DNA of 64,000 nt from Bradyrhizobium septentrionale (GTDB lineage: Bacteria > Pseudomonadota > Alphaproteobacteria > Rhizobiales > Xanthobacteraceae). Where the stretch lies: contig NZ_CP088285.1 of assembly GCF_011516645.4 (NCBI RefSeq), positions 930,001 to 994,000 on the forward strand, given 5' to 3'. Positions 17,592 through 25,403 of this stretch are shown here, one piece after another. The position numbers and the translations under genes were made by a program. The notes under the pieces are model-generated. The model saw only the letters and a list, made by a program, of their open reading frames with translations, was not told the DNA's origin and ran no database searches. Numbering within the stretch: position 1 is the first letter of the stretch; each line of letters starts with the position of its first letter.

Positions 17592-18173
17592 ATGAGCATC
17601 GCCGACCGCGTTCGCGTCAAGGACGTCCGCGTCCTCTCCAAGGCCCGTTACCTGCTCACCAGCACCACGTTCGACTACCGCCGCGGCAATGGCGAGTGGC
17701 AGACCCAGGTCCGCGAAAGCTATGACCGCGGCAACGGCGCGGTGCTACTGCCCTACAATCTGAAGACTCGCAGCGTCGTGCTGGTGCGCCAGTTCCGCTA
17801 TCCCGCTTTCGCCAATGGCTATGACGATCTCCTGATCGAGGCCGCCGCCGGCATGCTCGACGACGCCGCGCCGGAGGCGCGCATTCGCGCCGAGGCGGAG
17901 GAAGAGATCGGCTACCGGCTCGACCACGTGCGGAAGGTGTTCGAAGCCTTCATGACGCCGGGCGCGGTGACCGAGAAGCTGCATTTCTTCGTCGCCGAAT
18001 ACGACGCCGCGATGCGCATTGGCGAAGGCGGCGGACTTGCCGACGAGGGCGAGGACATCGAGGTGCTCGAACTCGCGATCGACGACGCGCTCGCCATGAT
18101 CGGCGATGGCCGCATCGTCGATGCCAAGACCATCATGCTGTTGCAATACGCGGCGCTGCATCTGTTCAGGTGA
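17592..18173 (+). CDS. Nudix hydrolase, NudK-like sugar-nucleotide pyrophosphatase
   Basis: A 193-residue Nudix protein resembling GDP-mannose/ADP-ribose pyrophosphatases: VRESYDRGNGAVLLPYN, VVLVRQFRYPAFANG, then the Nudix box region EAAAGMLDDAAPEARIRAEA and EEEIGYRL, and a C-terminal AFMTPGAVTEKLHFFVAEY. The metal-binding EAEEEIGY core is present, but the first Glu of the box (usually G-x5-E) is Ala here and the Arg of REUxEExGU is replaced, so activity may be altered. Third gene of the 15693-18173 operon. Acts in the cytoplasm; substrate inferred from subgroup similarity. Confidence 0.85.
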   Translation: MSIADRVRVKDVRVLSKARYLLTSTTFDYRRGNGEWQTQVRESYDRGNGAVLLPYNLKTRSVVLVRQFRYPAFANGYDDLLIEAAAGMLDDAAPEARIRAEAEEEIGYRLDHVRKVFEAFMTPGAVTEKLHFFVAEYDAAMRIGEGGGLADEGEDIEVLELAIDDALAMIGDGRIVDAKTIMLLQYAALHLFR

Positions 18174-18243
18174 ACGCCCTCCGTCCCGGCCCGTGCCGGG
18201 ACGGCAGTGCACGCTCGCGCACCCCAACGCTTTAGACTAATCC

Positions 18244-18404
18244 CGTCATCCCCGCGCAAAGGCTTTGCCTTTGTCGCTGGAGGTGCGAGCCTCTTCGGCG
18301 AGCCTCGAAGGATGAATCGGCCACCAGCCGGGCCGTGCATCCTTCGAGACGCGCGAGGACGCGCTCCTCCAGCGACAAAGGCAAAGCCTTTGCGCGGGGA
18401 TGAC
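18244..18404. repeat. intergenic palindrome, CGTCATCC family
   Basis: A large inverted repeat with perfect 40-bp arms. The left arm begins CGTCATCCCCGCGCAAAGGC and the right arm is its complement ending GCGCGGGGATGACG; the centre contains GGCCACCAGCCGGGCCGTGC. Relatives occur at 46447-46548 and 50119-50250. The element lies between convergent genes and could fold on either strand as a terminator-like stem. Confidence 0.85.
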
Positions 18405-18511
18405 GGGGATGGATTGAGTTCGCCTGACCCGCCTTCAAATCTTCAGATGCTTGGCCGCGGATCCGGCTCGGCGATCAGCTGCTCGCTGGTGCCGCTCCAC
18501 ACCGTCATGCT

Positions 18512-18952
18512 CTACCGCATCGTGATCGCAAGGCCGCTCAGATCGGCATTGGCCATCAGACCGACCTGGTGGCCGGTCAATTCGAGCACCGCGCCTTTCT
18601 GATTGGTCAGCACGATCGCGCGGGCGCCGCGGCCGACCGCAAGCCCCGCACCCGCTGCGCCGTAGACGCCGGCAACGTCGGACGGACGGTTGATGTTGCT
18701 GACGCGGCCGCGCAGCACGGTCTTGGAGCCGCCGAACACCAGACCGTAGTCGAGACCGCCGGTCGAGAGCGCATAGGAGCGGCCGCGGAAGGTAAGGACA
18801 CCGCTGCCGCCGGAGCCGCCGATGATCCATCCCGCCTTGTAGATCGTCAGCGTCACGAAGCCGCTGTCGGCACGGGCCGCCGAAGAGAAGGCAAGGCCGG
18901 TGAACGCCATCAGCGCGGCCAGCGCGGCGCGAAGGGTGGATGAAAGTTTCAT
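18512..18952 (-). CDS. exported DUF1134/EipA-like protein
   Basis: A 146-residue protein with a clear signal peptide (MKLSSTLRAALAALMAFTGL to AFSSAARA, cleavage near residue 28). The mature part is Gly-rich beta sequence: KAGWIIGGSGGSGVLTFRGR, LSTGGLDYGLVFGGSKT, DVAGVYGAAGAGLAVGRGAR, VLTNQKGAVLELTG. This repeating pattern resembles the DUF1134/EipA group of periplasmic envelope proteins, by eye only. ATG at 18952 is chosen because GGGGAG lies seven bases upstream; an ATG five codons earlier lacks it. Convergent with the Nudix operon. Confidence 0.6.
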   Translation of the reverse strand: MKLSSTLRAALAALMAFTGLAFSSAARADSGFVTLTIYKAGWIIGGSGGSGVLTFRGRSYALSTGGLDYGLVFGGSKTVLRGRVSNINRPSDVAGVYGAAGAGLAVGRGARAIVLTNQKGAVLELTGHQVGLMANADLSGLAITMR

Positions 18953-19226
18953 GTGCGGTCTCCCCACGAGTTACTCAGTCGATTTGCTCACATCGATTTG
19001 CGCGCGTCGCGACGACGGTGCGAATCGCAACGCGCCGACTGTAGCAAGCGCATCACCCGGCGCAATTTGGCACAGCGCCGGCCGGTTTGCTGACGGATAT
19101 TTCCGCGCAATTGGCGTTGAACCTGTTCCCGGGGTTGTAACACTCACTGCATGTCCGGGGCGATCGGCCCCAGAGCTCCACAATTGCCTTGCGGAGCGTG
19201 CATTTTTTCACACCGGAGATTTCACC

Positions 19227-19481
19227 ATGCGTCGTCTTGCGATTGCCTGTGCCGCCATTGCCGCCACCGTGTCAGTGCTTGCCGCGGCAAGCCCGGCCAG
19301 CGCCAACCCCTATCACCTGATCCGCTGGCAGGACACCGGCTTCTGCCAGATCTGGGACCAGAGCATCTCGACCACGCCGTGGCCGGCGAACTTCTCGGTC
19401 GTCAGCGAGGAATTGCCGACCTTCGATGCCGCGTTCGTCTACAAGACCGGCCTCCTGAACAACGGAACCTGCGCGTTCTGA
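19227..19481 (+). CDS. small exported protein of unknown function
   Basis: An 84-residue protein starting at ATG 19227, ten bases after GGAG. A Sec signal peptide (MRRLAIACAAIAATVSVLAA to ASPASA) is followed by a mature domain of about 57 residues, NPYHLIRWQDTGFCQIWDQS to NGTCAF, with two Cys that could form a disulfide. It looks like a conserved small periplasmic protein of rhizobial genomes, but I cannot assign a function. Monocistronic, upstream of a palindromic repeat. Confidence 0.65.
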   Translation: MRRLAIACAAIAATVSVLAAASPASANPYHLIRWQDTGFCQIWDQSISTTPWPANFSVVSEELPTFDAAFVYKTGLLNNGTCAF

Positions 19482-19489
19482 GCCGTATT

Positions 19490-19580
19490 CGAACGTGGGG
19501 TGGGCAAAGGCGCGCTCGCGCCGTGCCCACCATTCCGTTTCGAACGTGAGATGATGGGCACGCTGGCGATTTGCCCACAC
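19490..19580. repeat. intergenic repeat, GTGGGCA family
   Basis: Two nested inverted segments, built from TTCGAACGTG, GGGTGGGCAAAGGCGCG and CGCGCCGTGCCCACC, then a second TTCGAACGTGAGATGATGGG and TTTGCCCAC. This is a mobile-looking intergenic palindrome of the type common in bradyrhizobia, lying between two plus-strand genes. Confidence 0.6.
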
Positions 19581-19630
19581 TGCGTTATCCTGTCGTAGAG
19601 CCCCCTGTTCAACCTTTGGGACGGTGCGAC

Positions 19631-20323
19631 ATGCTCACACTCTATTCCTACCCGCCGCTGTTCGGCGTCGCCGACAACAACGGCTACGGCTTGAAGGTGT
19701 TTGCCTTCCTGAGACTCGCCGGCGTGCCGTTCCGCCACGAGCACATCTTCGACGCCTCGAAGGCGCCGCGCGGCCAGCTGCCCTATATCGTCGACGGCGC
19801 CGACACGGTCGGCGACAGCGAGACCATCCTCGCCTGGCTCACCCGGAAATATCGCCTTTCGATTGATGCCGCGCTGACGCCGCAACAGCGCACGCAGAAC
19901 TTGCTGATCACACGGATGCTCGACGACCTCTACTGGGTGATGTCGTATTCGCGCTGGAAGGACGAGCGCTACTGGCACTTGTTCCGCGATGCGTTGAAGC
20001 GAGAGCACCCGGCGCTGACGGACGAGGGCCTGCTCAAGGCGAAGGAATACAATGCCCAGCGCTACTACTACCAGGGCATCGGCCGCTTCGATCCCGATGC
20101 GGCGATGGCGCGCGGCCTTGCAGATCTTGCCGCGATCGCGGCGCTGATCCCGCAGCAAGGCTATGTGCACGGCGACACGCCGACCGCAATCGATGCCGGA
20201 CTCTATGGTTTCATCGCCAACATCTATTTCTACGATATCGAGACGCCGCTGAAGCAGTTCGTCGTCGCCCACGACAACATCGTGCGGCATTGCCGCGCCA
20301 TCCATTCCGCCGTGAGCGCCTGA
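19631..20323 (+). CDS. glutathione S-transferase family protein (metaxin/Fax-like)
   Basis: A 230-residue GST-fold protein starting MLTLYSYPPLFGVADNNGYG. The N-terminal thioredoxin-like domain (about 1-75) ends with the gamma-Glu-binding region QLPYIVDGADTVGDSETIL, including the conserved Pro and Asp-Ser-Glu. The all-helical C-terminal domain spans about 85-230 (LLITRMLDDLYWVMSYSRWK, GDTPTAIDAGLYGFIANIYF). The combination of a failed-axon/metaxin-like N-domain with MLDDLYWV is typical of bacterial proteins of this subgroup. Activity on glutathione conjugates is inferred; the substrate is unknown. Confidence 0.82.
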   Translation: MLTLYSYPPLFGVADNNGYGLKVFAFLRLAGVPFRHEHIFDASKAPRGQLPYIVDGADTVGDSETILAWLTRKYRLSIDAALTPQQRTQNLLITRMLDDLYWVMSYSRWKDERYWHLFRDALKREHPALTDEGLLKAKEYNAQRYYYQGIGRFDPDAAMARGLADLAAIAALIPQQGYVHGDTPTAIDAGLYGFIANIYFYDIETPLKQFVVAHDNIVRHCRAIHSAVSA

Positions 20324-20337
20324 CGCCTAGAGCCTCT

Positions 20338-20430
20338 TCCGTTCCGATGGAATCGGAACGGGGCTCTAGATTCCTGTTTTGACGCGTTCTTTTCGCGAAC
20401 GGGTATCCACTTCGCTCGAAAAGGCTCTAG
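20338..20430. repeat. hairpin plus interspersed repeat family A
   Basis: A hairpin with 10-bp arms (CCGTTCCGAT, GGA, ATCGGAACGG at 20338-20360) is followed by a family A element, GACGCGTTCTTTTCGCGAAC then TTCGCTCGAAAAGGCTCTAG. The family recurs at 23888, 30092, 31690 and 40603. Here it lies between convergent genes and overlaps the stop region of the J-protein gene. Confidence 0.65.
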
Positions 20431-20900
20431 TGATGCTTGATCAAGGCGTCGCGGGCGGCGGCGAGTTCGAGGAACGCCGGACCGTTGCCGCCACCGTCGG
20501 GATGCACCGTCTTGGCGGCGCGCTTGAAGGCCTGATGGATTTCGGTCGCCGCAAGGTGGCGGCCAAACGGCAGGCCGAGCAATTGCCGGTACCGCTCTTC
20601 CTGGGTCAACACCTTCGGCGTCAGGCCACGCCGGCCGAACCGCGGCGCTGACAGCGTGTGCAGCGCATCGCTGACGATGCCGAGACGGCGCGGCGCCATC
20701 GATCTGGTGCGGCGGTCGGCCGATTTCAGCGCCGCCTGGCGCAGGATCGGCAGCACCTGTGCGGCCGCATGCCGCAGCGTCTCGTCGATGTCGGTCGCGG
20801 CGATCTCGGCGATCATCCTGGCCATCTCGCGATAGTCGGGATCCGGCGCCGCGCAGAAGCGCTCGATCGCAACTTTCCAGTGTCTGATATGCGGGTCCAT
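20427..20900 (-). CDS. J-domain (DnaJ-like) protein
   Basis: A 157-residue protein with a C-terminal J domain (about residues 105-157): YRQLLGLPFGRHLAATEIHQ then AFKRAAKTVHPDGGGNGPAF, including the HPD tripeptide needed to stimulate DnaK ATPase. The N-terminal 100 residues are helical and Ala-rich (MDPHIRHWKVAIERFCAAPD) with no known domain. ATG at 20900 is preferred because the upstream extension lacks coding character and would run into the promoter of the divergent SDR gene. Likely a specialised DnaK co-chaperone; client unknown. Confidence 0.8.
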   Translation of the reverse strand: MDPHIRHWKVAIERFCAAPDPDYREMARMIAEIAATDIDETLRHAAAQVLPILRQAALKSADRRTRSMAPRRLGIVSDALHTLSAPRFGRRGLTPKVLTQEERYRQLLGLPFGRHLAATEIHQAFKRAAKTVHPDGGGNGPAFLELAAARDALIKHH

Positions 20901-21027
20901 GACCGCCGTCCGTCCTGTCATCCGAATCCGGATAACAGCAACGCGCAAACGCGGCTTGGCGTTTCGCTTGGCGCAGTTTTGAATAGTGTTGTCGACAACG
21001 CTCAAAAAGTCAGAACGAGGAAACGCC

Positions 21028-21795
21028 ATGGCCCTTCTCGACTATCACATCGCCGTCATCACCGGTGCAGGCTCGGGCATCGGACGCGCCATCGCGCTGG
21101 GCTACGGCCGCGAGGGTGCGCGCGTCGTGCTGCTTGACATGAACGGCGATGCGGCGGCGGAAGCGGCCAGGGAGATCCGCAGCGCCGGCGGCAAGGCGGA
21201 GAGCTTTGCGCTCGACGTGACCGATCGCGACGCCTGCGTCGCGATCGCCAAGCAGGTGGCCGACAAGGTCGGAGCCGTCTCGATCCTGGTCAACAATGCC
21301 GGCATCGCGCGCCGCAACGGCATGCTCGGCACTGATGAGGCCGTGATCAAGGATTGGGAAGACATCATCTCGATCAACCTCACCGGCGTCTTCAACGTGA
21401 CGCATTCGTTCCTTGCGCCGCTGCGCAAGAACAAGGGACGCATCGTCAACATCGGTTCGATCCAGTCCTTCGTGCATCTGCGCACGCCGAGCTCGCCGGC
21501 CTATACCGCCTCCAAGCACGGCGTGCTCGGCTTCACCAAGGCGCTGGCCGCCGAGCTCGGCAAGGAGGGCGTTCGCGTCAATGCGATCGGCCCCGGCTTC
21601 ATCGAGACGCCGCTGAACGAGAAGGTGCGCGCCACCAATCCCGATCTGGTCAAGGTCTTCATGGACCACACCCCGCTCGGCCGCGCCGGCAAGCCGGAGG
21701 ACATCGTCGGCCCCGCGATCTTCCTCGCCTCGGACCTGTCGGCCTATGTCTCGGGATCGATCGTGATGGTCGATGGCGGTTACCGGACATTGTGA
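21028..21795 (+). CDS. short-chain dehydrogenase/reductase, FabG-like
   Basis: A 255-residue classical SDR. The NAD(P)-binding motif is VITGAGSGIGRAIALGYG (about residues 9-26), ALDVTDRDA and VNNAGIARR follow, the catalytic Ser is in IGSIQSF, and the catalytic Tyr-Lys pair is in PAYTASKHGVLGFTKAL. The C-terminal loop ends GSIVMVDGGYRTL. The acidic residue after strand 2 (LLDMNGD) suggests preference for NAD. ATG at 21028 follows GAGGAAAC. Divergent from the J-protein gene, with 127 bp between starts. Substrate unknown; 3-oxoacyl-ACP reductase is only a generic label. Confidence 0.88.
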   Translation: MALLDYHIAVITGAGSGIGRAIALGYGREGARVVLLDMNGDAAAEAAREIRSAGGKAESFALDVTDRDACVAIAKQVADKVGAVSILVNNAGIARRNGMLGTDEAVIKDWEDIISINLTGVFNVTHSFLAPLRKNKGRIVNIGSIQSFVHLRTPSSPAYTASKHGVLGFTKALAAELGKEGVRVNAIGPGFIETPLNEKVRATNPDLVKVFMDHTPLGRAGKPEDIVGPAIFLASDLSAYVSGSIVMVDGGYRTL

Positions 21796-21861
21796 CGGAT
21801 GGAACCGCAATCGTGGCGATTTCTGGGTATTTTGCTTACAGAGCAGGGAGTTAGGTGGATA

Positions 21862-21877
21862 TTAAGGACTTGTTAAC
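21862..21877 (+). promoter_or_regulatory. CtrA-type box upstream of the Fis-like gene
   Basis: TTAA-GGACTTG-TTAAC matches the full CtrA recognition pattern TTAA-N7-TTAA of alphaproteobacteria and lies about 88 bp before the ATG at 21965. CtrA is the cell-cycle and motility master regulator, which would fit control of a Fis/FlbD-like regulator. The match is seen directly; binding is inference. Confidence 0.55.
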
Positions 21878-21964
21878 CAAACCGGCACACCGTGGATATA
21901 CGGGGTAGTTGTTTCTCGATGTCTGCGCTTCACAGACGAAGCGGGCGTTGATCGGGAGGAGTAC

Positions 21965-22225
21965 ATGTCCTACGCGTCCACCGTGCCGTCGCCGGAAGCA
22001 CTGCTGCCGTCGCTGGCTCCAAATGAAATCGTTCCACTTCTGATCGGCGCGACCGTCGATGAAGTCGAGCGGGAACTCGTGCTGCAGACGCTCGCGCGCT
22101 GCGACGGCAACCGCACCCGCGCTGCACGCGTGCTCGGACTGTCGGTCCGGACCTTGCGGAACAAGATCCGCGAATATTCCGCCGAAGGCATCGACGTGCC
22201 GCTGAGCGAGCACGCCGCAGCCTAA
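21965..22225 (+). CDS. stand-alone Fis-type HTH regulator (FlbD C-terminus-like)
   Basis: An 86-residue DNA-binding protein with GGGAGGAG seven bases before ATG. The Fis-type helix-turn-helix occupies about residues 34-75: VDEVERELVLQTLARCDGNR then TRAARVLGLSVRTLRNKIRE. This is the DNA-binding end of sigma-54 activators such as FlbD/NtrC, but no receiver or AAA+ domain is present. A Fis-like nucleoid or flagellar-gene regulator is plausible. A perfect CtrA-type site lies upstream, linking it by inference to cell-cycle or motility control. Confidence 0.82.
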   Translation: MSYASTVPSPEALLPSLAPNEIVPLLIGATVDEVERELVLQTLARCDGNRTRAARVLGLSVRTLRNKIREYSAEGIDVPLSEHAAA

Positions 22226-22232
22226 GCGGACT

Positions 22233-23234
22233 TTAGATCAGGTCGATCGCAAGGCGCCGCCAGCGCGACAACAGCTGGCGGTCATCGTCACCGAGACAGC
22301 GTGCGAGATGCACGTCGGTCGTCGCTGACAGTTGCAGCGTCCGGGCGACCAGTGCGGTCGCATAGTCCCAATAGAAGCGGCGGCCGATCGGGTCCGCCGC
22401 GACCAGGGATTTTGCGAGGATCTCGACATAGATCGCGGTCGTGGCCTGGTGCCACAGCGGACCTGCGCGCATCTCCGCAGAGGGCGCGCCGGTCCGTGCC
22501 TGCCACATCAGCCAGTAGCTCTCCTCTCCATTCGCCCAATCCGATGACAGCAGCGACGGATCAAGGCATGGTGAGCGGCACGCGAGCGGCCGCATCGTGC
22601 GCGCATCGCAAAAGACGGAATAGCCGAGCCTGTCGTACCAGCTGACGCGGAGCAATCTGCGGAGCTCGGCCTGCTCATCGGCCTCGAGCTGCCGCCTGCC
22701 CGTTCGTTCGAGATCGGCGATGATCGCTTCCAGGCGGTCGCGATCGAACGGCTCGACTTCAAGCACCACGCCGATGTTGCGCGGAAACAGCGCATCGAGC
22801 ATGCCGACCATCTGGCGATAGAACGCATGCGCCAGGCCGCCGCCGCGCCACGCCGTCCCGATGCCGACATGGTTGCAATAGATCAAATCGCTTGCATGAT
22901 CATAGGTGAAGAAGCCGAGCCCGATCGCACGCCCGGCGGCGCGCAGGATGAAGCAGCGCGAGTCGAGACGATAGGACATCTCGCAGCCGCCGACGCTGAA
23001 ATGCCGCCGCTCGCCGACATCATCCGACAGCAGCCAGCGCACAATGTCATCAGCGCTGTCGCGCTCGCTTGCGGGAAACAGCTCCTCATAGAGATCGAGC
23101 ACACCCGTGCTGCGAAAGCTCGCTTCGTCAAGCACATCGCGTCGCGTCACGACAATGTCGAGCGGTTGCGGTCCTTCCCCCGCGGCCTCGCCGTGCCTGT
23201 CGTTCGGAAACCGCAACCCGCCCTCCGTTGTCAT
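22233..23234 (-). CDS. GNAT-like protein of unknown function
   Basis: A protein of about 333 residues. The middle (about 100-160) looks like a degenerate GNAT fold: ILRAAGRAIGLGFFTYDH, then YCNHVGIGTAWRGGGLAHAF and YRQMVGMLDALFPRNIG, with the G-x-G-x-A loop where acetyl-CoA binds. The C-terminal 150 residues (WYDRLGYSVFCDARTMRPLA, ESYWLMWQARTG, GRRFYWDYATALVARTLQLS) are alpha-rich and unassigned. Convergent with the Fis-like gene, with seven bases between stops. ATG at 23234 is used; GTG at 23240 is possible. Acyltransferase function is a guess. Confidence 0.55.
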   Translation of the reverse strand: MTTEGGLRFPNDRHGEAAGEGPQPLDIVVTRRDVLDEASFRSTGVLDLYEELFPASERDSADDIVRWLLSDDVGERRHFSVGGCEMSYRLDSRCFILRAAGRAIGLGFFTYDHASDLIYCNHVGIGTAWRGGGLAHAFYRQMVGMLDALFPRNIGVVLEVEPFDRDRLEAIIADLERTGRRQLEADEQAELRRLLRVSWYDRLGYSVFCDARTMRPLACRSPCLDPSLLSSDWANGEESYWLMWQARTGAPSAEMRAGPLWHQATTAIYVEILAKSLVAADPIGRRFYWDYATALVARTLQLSATTDVHLARCLGDDDRQLLSRWRRLAIDLI

Positions 23235-23345
23235 ATGCACATGGAATTATGACTGTTGATCGCTTGCATCCGTGCGGACGGGCAGAATTGAAGCCGTCGT
23301 CCAACCTCTGTTACAAGCGGCTTCACATCGCGACGGAGCATATCA

Positions 23346-23873
23346 GTGGCTGACGAAACAACTTCCCGCCAGGGGTCACGAGGGGCGCAGGGGCCGCAGG
23401 GTCGTCAGGGCGAGCCGGGACGGCCCGGTCCGCAAGGACATCCGGGACGGCCGGGGCCGGAAGGTGCACGCGGCAAGCCGGGTCCGCAGGGCAAGGCCGG
23501 AGTAGTCGGAAAGCCAGGCCCCCAGGGCAAGCCGGGAGCGCAAGGCAAGGCGGGCGTGCAGGGTCCGCGCGGCGAAGCCGGTCCGCAGGGGCCGCAGGGT
23601 CCGGCCGGCCCGCGCGGTGAAGCCGGCCCGCCCGGACAATTGCCGTCGATCGAGCAGGTGATGCCGTGGCTGCACATGATCTTCGACGCCTGGGAAGACT
23701 ACAAGCGCACCAGGGAGCGCGAAGCCGCTGAGTTCGCCGAGCGCGATGCCGCCGAGCGCGCGGCGGCGGAGGCGATCGCGCTTGACGTCGATGCGATCGA
23801 CTTCGCGGAAGATGACGACGAAGACGACGATCACAAGAAAAAGAAGAAGCACCGCAAGAAGGACAAGAAGTAA
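23346..23873 (+). CDS. collagen-like repeat protein
   Basis: A 175-residue protein whose residues 10-99 are 30 uninterrupted Gly-x-y triplets (for example [46 protein letters not shown]), rich in Pro, Gln and Lys as in triple-helical bacterial collagens. After it comes [20 protein letters not shown], a helical Arg/Glu/Ala segment, an acidic cluster ([10 protein letters not shown]) and a Lys-rich end ([12 protein letters not shown]). There is no signal peptide or anchor, so the location is unclear. GTG at 23346 has GGAG seven bases upstream. The start of a codon-rich repeat may tempt misannotation of the antisense Pro-rich frame, which is only its shadow. Confidence 0.85.
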   Translation: MADETTSRQGSRGAQGPQGRQGEPGRPGPQGHPGRPGPEGARGKPGPQGKAGVVGKPGPQGKPGAQGKAGVQGPRGEAGPQGPQGPAGPRGEAGPPGQLPSIEQVMPWLHMIFDAWEDYKRTREREAAEFAERDAAERAAAEAIALDVDAIDFAEDDDEDDDHKKKKKHRKKDKK

Positions 23874-23887
23874 CCGTTCCTGTCTCA

Positions 23888-23952
23888 AGAGCGTTTTCGA
23901 GCGACGTGGACGCCGGTTCGCGTGAAGAAAACGCGTCAAGACAAAAAGCTCT
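23888..23952. repeat. interspersed repeat family A
   Basis: AGAGCGTTTTCGAGCGACGT, then GGTTCGCGTGAAGAAAACGC, then GTCAAGACAAAAAGCTCT. The terminal AGAGC...GCTCT and the internal GCGTTTTC...GAAAACGC pair to form a stem-loop. It lies between convergent genes. Confidence 0.75.
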
Positions 23953-24364
23953 ATCCGCGCGGGCACTCCTTGTACCCGAAGCGGTCGATGATCATCGCGC
24001 CCGGGATCGCGTGGAATTCCAGCGTGTCCATGTAGTGGTGCGCGAGGACGTATTGCCGCAGCGCAGGCTTGTAGGCGTCCAGCATCCGCTGGGTCGACGT
24101 CGCATTGATGTTGCGCTGACGGTCATGGCCGGCATGAAACAACAGCGTCGCGCTGCGCTCGACGCAGACGTTGCGCAGCCCCAGGAACAGCGTGCAGTTC
24201 GACTGGCAATGCCCCTTGATGCGGAACAGCTCGCCGGAGGCGTTGGCGCGATCGATCTCGGGCTGGAATTTCTCGATCCAGCCGCCCATGCCGTAGCCTT
24301 CGGACGTGCCGGCAAGAGCAGCTGACGACGTCAGCGCGACGACGAGCGCGATGATGATGCGCAT
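23951..24364 (-). CDS. exported protein, ClpP/crotonase-like remnant fold possible
   Basis: A 137-residue secreted protein with signal peptide MRIIIALVVALTSSAALAG. The mature region has GHCQSNCTLFLGLRNVCVER then SATLLFHAGHDRQRN, similar in layout (strand, S-x-C-T, VC, FH) to small periplasmic proteins distantly related to ClpP-like serine peptidases. No catalytic triad can be assigned. Three Cys in this segment may form disulfides. The 3' end overlaps the family A repeat. Function unknown. Confidence 0.55.
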   Translation of the reverse strand: MRIIIALVVALTSSAALAGTSEGYGMGGWIEKFQPEIDRANASGELFRIKGHCQSNCTLFLGLRNVCVERSATLLFHAGHDRQRNINATSTQRMLDAYKPALRQYVLAHHYMDTLEFHAIPGAMIIDRFGYKECPRG

Positions 24365-24440
24365 GGTGCCCCCTCAGGTCGCAACAAACAACGCCCGTTG
24401 CAGCGGGTTTGCAAGGGTGACGCCCTGTGTGACGCCCTGT

Positions 24441-24668
24441 TTATCGCTCCGGATCCGGATTGGCCGGGGGATCGGGAGGCCGGACGAGGTGCACGAGCTG
24501 GAAAACCCAGCGCATCGCGTAGTACCAGGCAACGCCGGCGAACGCCCCGCAGACCGACAGGATGATGACGTTGGCAAGGTCGATCGTCCCGCTCGACCAC
24601 AGCATGCCGCTCGTCCACAGGACGGCGAACGCGATTGAGCAGAGGGCGAGCAGGACGGCAGGCTTCAT
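24441..24668 (-). CDS. small inner-membrane protein
   Basis: A 75-residue protein starting MKPAVLLALCSIAFAVLW with two predicted membrane segments (about 3-24 and 32-56: VIILSVCGAFAGVAWYYAMR) and a short Pro-rich cytoplasmic or periplasmic tail (RPPDPPANPDPER). The in-frame upstream extension is weak, so the internal ATG is preferred. No family recognised. Confidence 0.55.
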   Translation of the reverse strand: MKPAVLLALCSIAFAVLWTSGMLWSSGTIDLANVIILSVCGAFAGVAWYYAMRWVFQLVHLVRPPDPPANPDPER

Positions 24669-24756
24669 CGTGTTGCTCCGGGGTCGGGATGAACGGCAAA
24701 TCATGCCCCGGGGGTGGACGCCGTACCGTGACCTGCATCACGGACTGGCTGTGGCC

Positions 24757-25023
24757 TCAGCCGAACCGCAGGCGCGAACGCTCCCTCGCCTTCTCCGCCT
24801 CCACCTCGCGATCACGGACGGGCGCCGCGGTCTGCAACGAGATCAGGAGCTTGCGCGCGGCGTCCGAGACCTCGGTTACCGCAAGATTGAAGGCGGCTTC
24901 ATTGGACTGCGACGGCCTGTTGAAGCCGGACAGCTTGCGCACGAATTGCAGCGCGGAGGCGTGGATCTCGTCCTCGGTGGCGGGCGGCTCGAAGTTGAAC
25001 AGCGTCTTGATATTGCGGCACAT
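24757..25023 (-). CDS. DUF2277 family protein
   Basis: An 88-residue protein starting MCRNIKTLFNFEPPATEDEI, the hallmark beginning of DUF2277, followed by HASALQFVRKLSGFNRPS and an Arg/Glu-rich C-terminus (REVEAEKARERSRLRFG). The family is small, cytoplasmic and of unknown function. The internal start at 25023 is chosen because the family begins at this Met-Cys-Arg-Asn motif. Divergent from the DUF2188-like gene. Confidence 0.8.
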   Translation of the reverse strand: MCRNIKTLFNFEPPATEDEIHASALQFVRKLSGFNRPSQSNEAAFNLAVTEVSDAARKLLISLQTAAPVRDREVEAEKARERSRLRFG

Positions 25024-25143
25024 GTCGGTCTCCCTCGCCCGCGGCAGCGGGGCGGCTCTCTCAAAGACGATCGGCTGCTGCAAAATACGACATCGTGGGC
25101 TATTCTGGCACCCTCATCGTCCCACGGCGCAGCGAGGTTCCGG

Positions 25144-25389
25144 ATGAGCCACGTGATCTACAAGGTCGTCCAGCACGATGGCGGCTGGGCCTATACCGTC
25201 AACGGGGTGTTCTCGGAACCGTTTCCAACCCATGCCGCGGCGCTTGCCGCGGCCCGGCGCGCCGCCAACGAGCAACGTGTTCCCGGGCGCACCGAGGCAA
25301 TCCAGTATGAGACGTCGGACGGCAAATGGCTGACCGAAACCGCCGCCGGCAACGACCGCCCGGAGACCGAGGTTGAAGACGGGCGCTGA
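25144..25389 (+). CDS. DUF2188-like small protein
   Basis: An 81-residue protein, MSHVIYKVVQHDGGWAYTVN then GVFSEPFPTHAAALAAARRA and ANEQRVPGRTEAIQYETSDG. The beta-beta-alpha-beta layout with H-D-G-G-W and a helix starting THAAALAAARRAA is typical of the DUF2188 group (short stress-related or DNA-linked proteins of unknown role). GAGGTTCCGG precedes the ATG. Convergent with the ArsR-type regulator. Confidence 0.7.
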   Translation: MSHVIYKVVQHDGGWAYTVNGVFSEPFPTHAAALAAARRAANEQRVPGRTEAIQYETSDGKWLTETAAGNDRPETEVEDGR

Positions 25390-25403
25390 TTTGCTTCCGC
25401 GGC

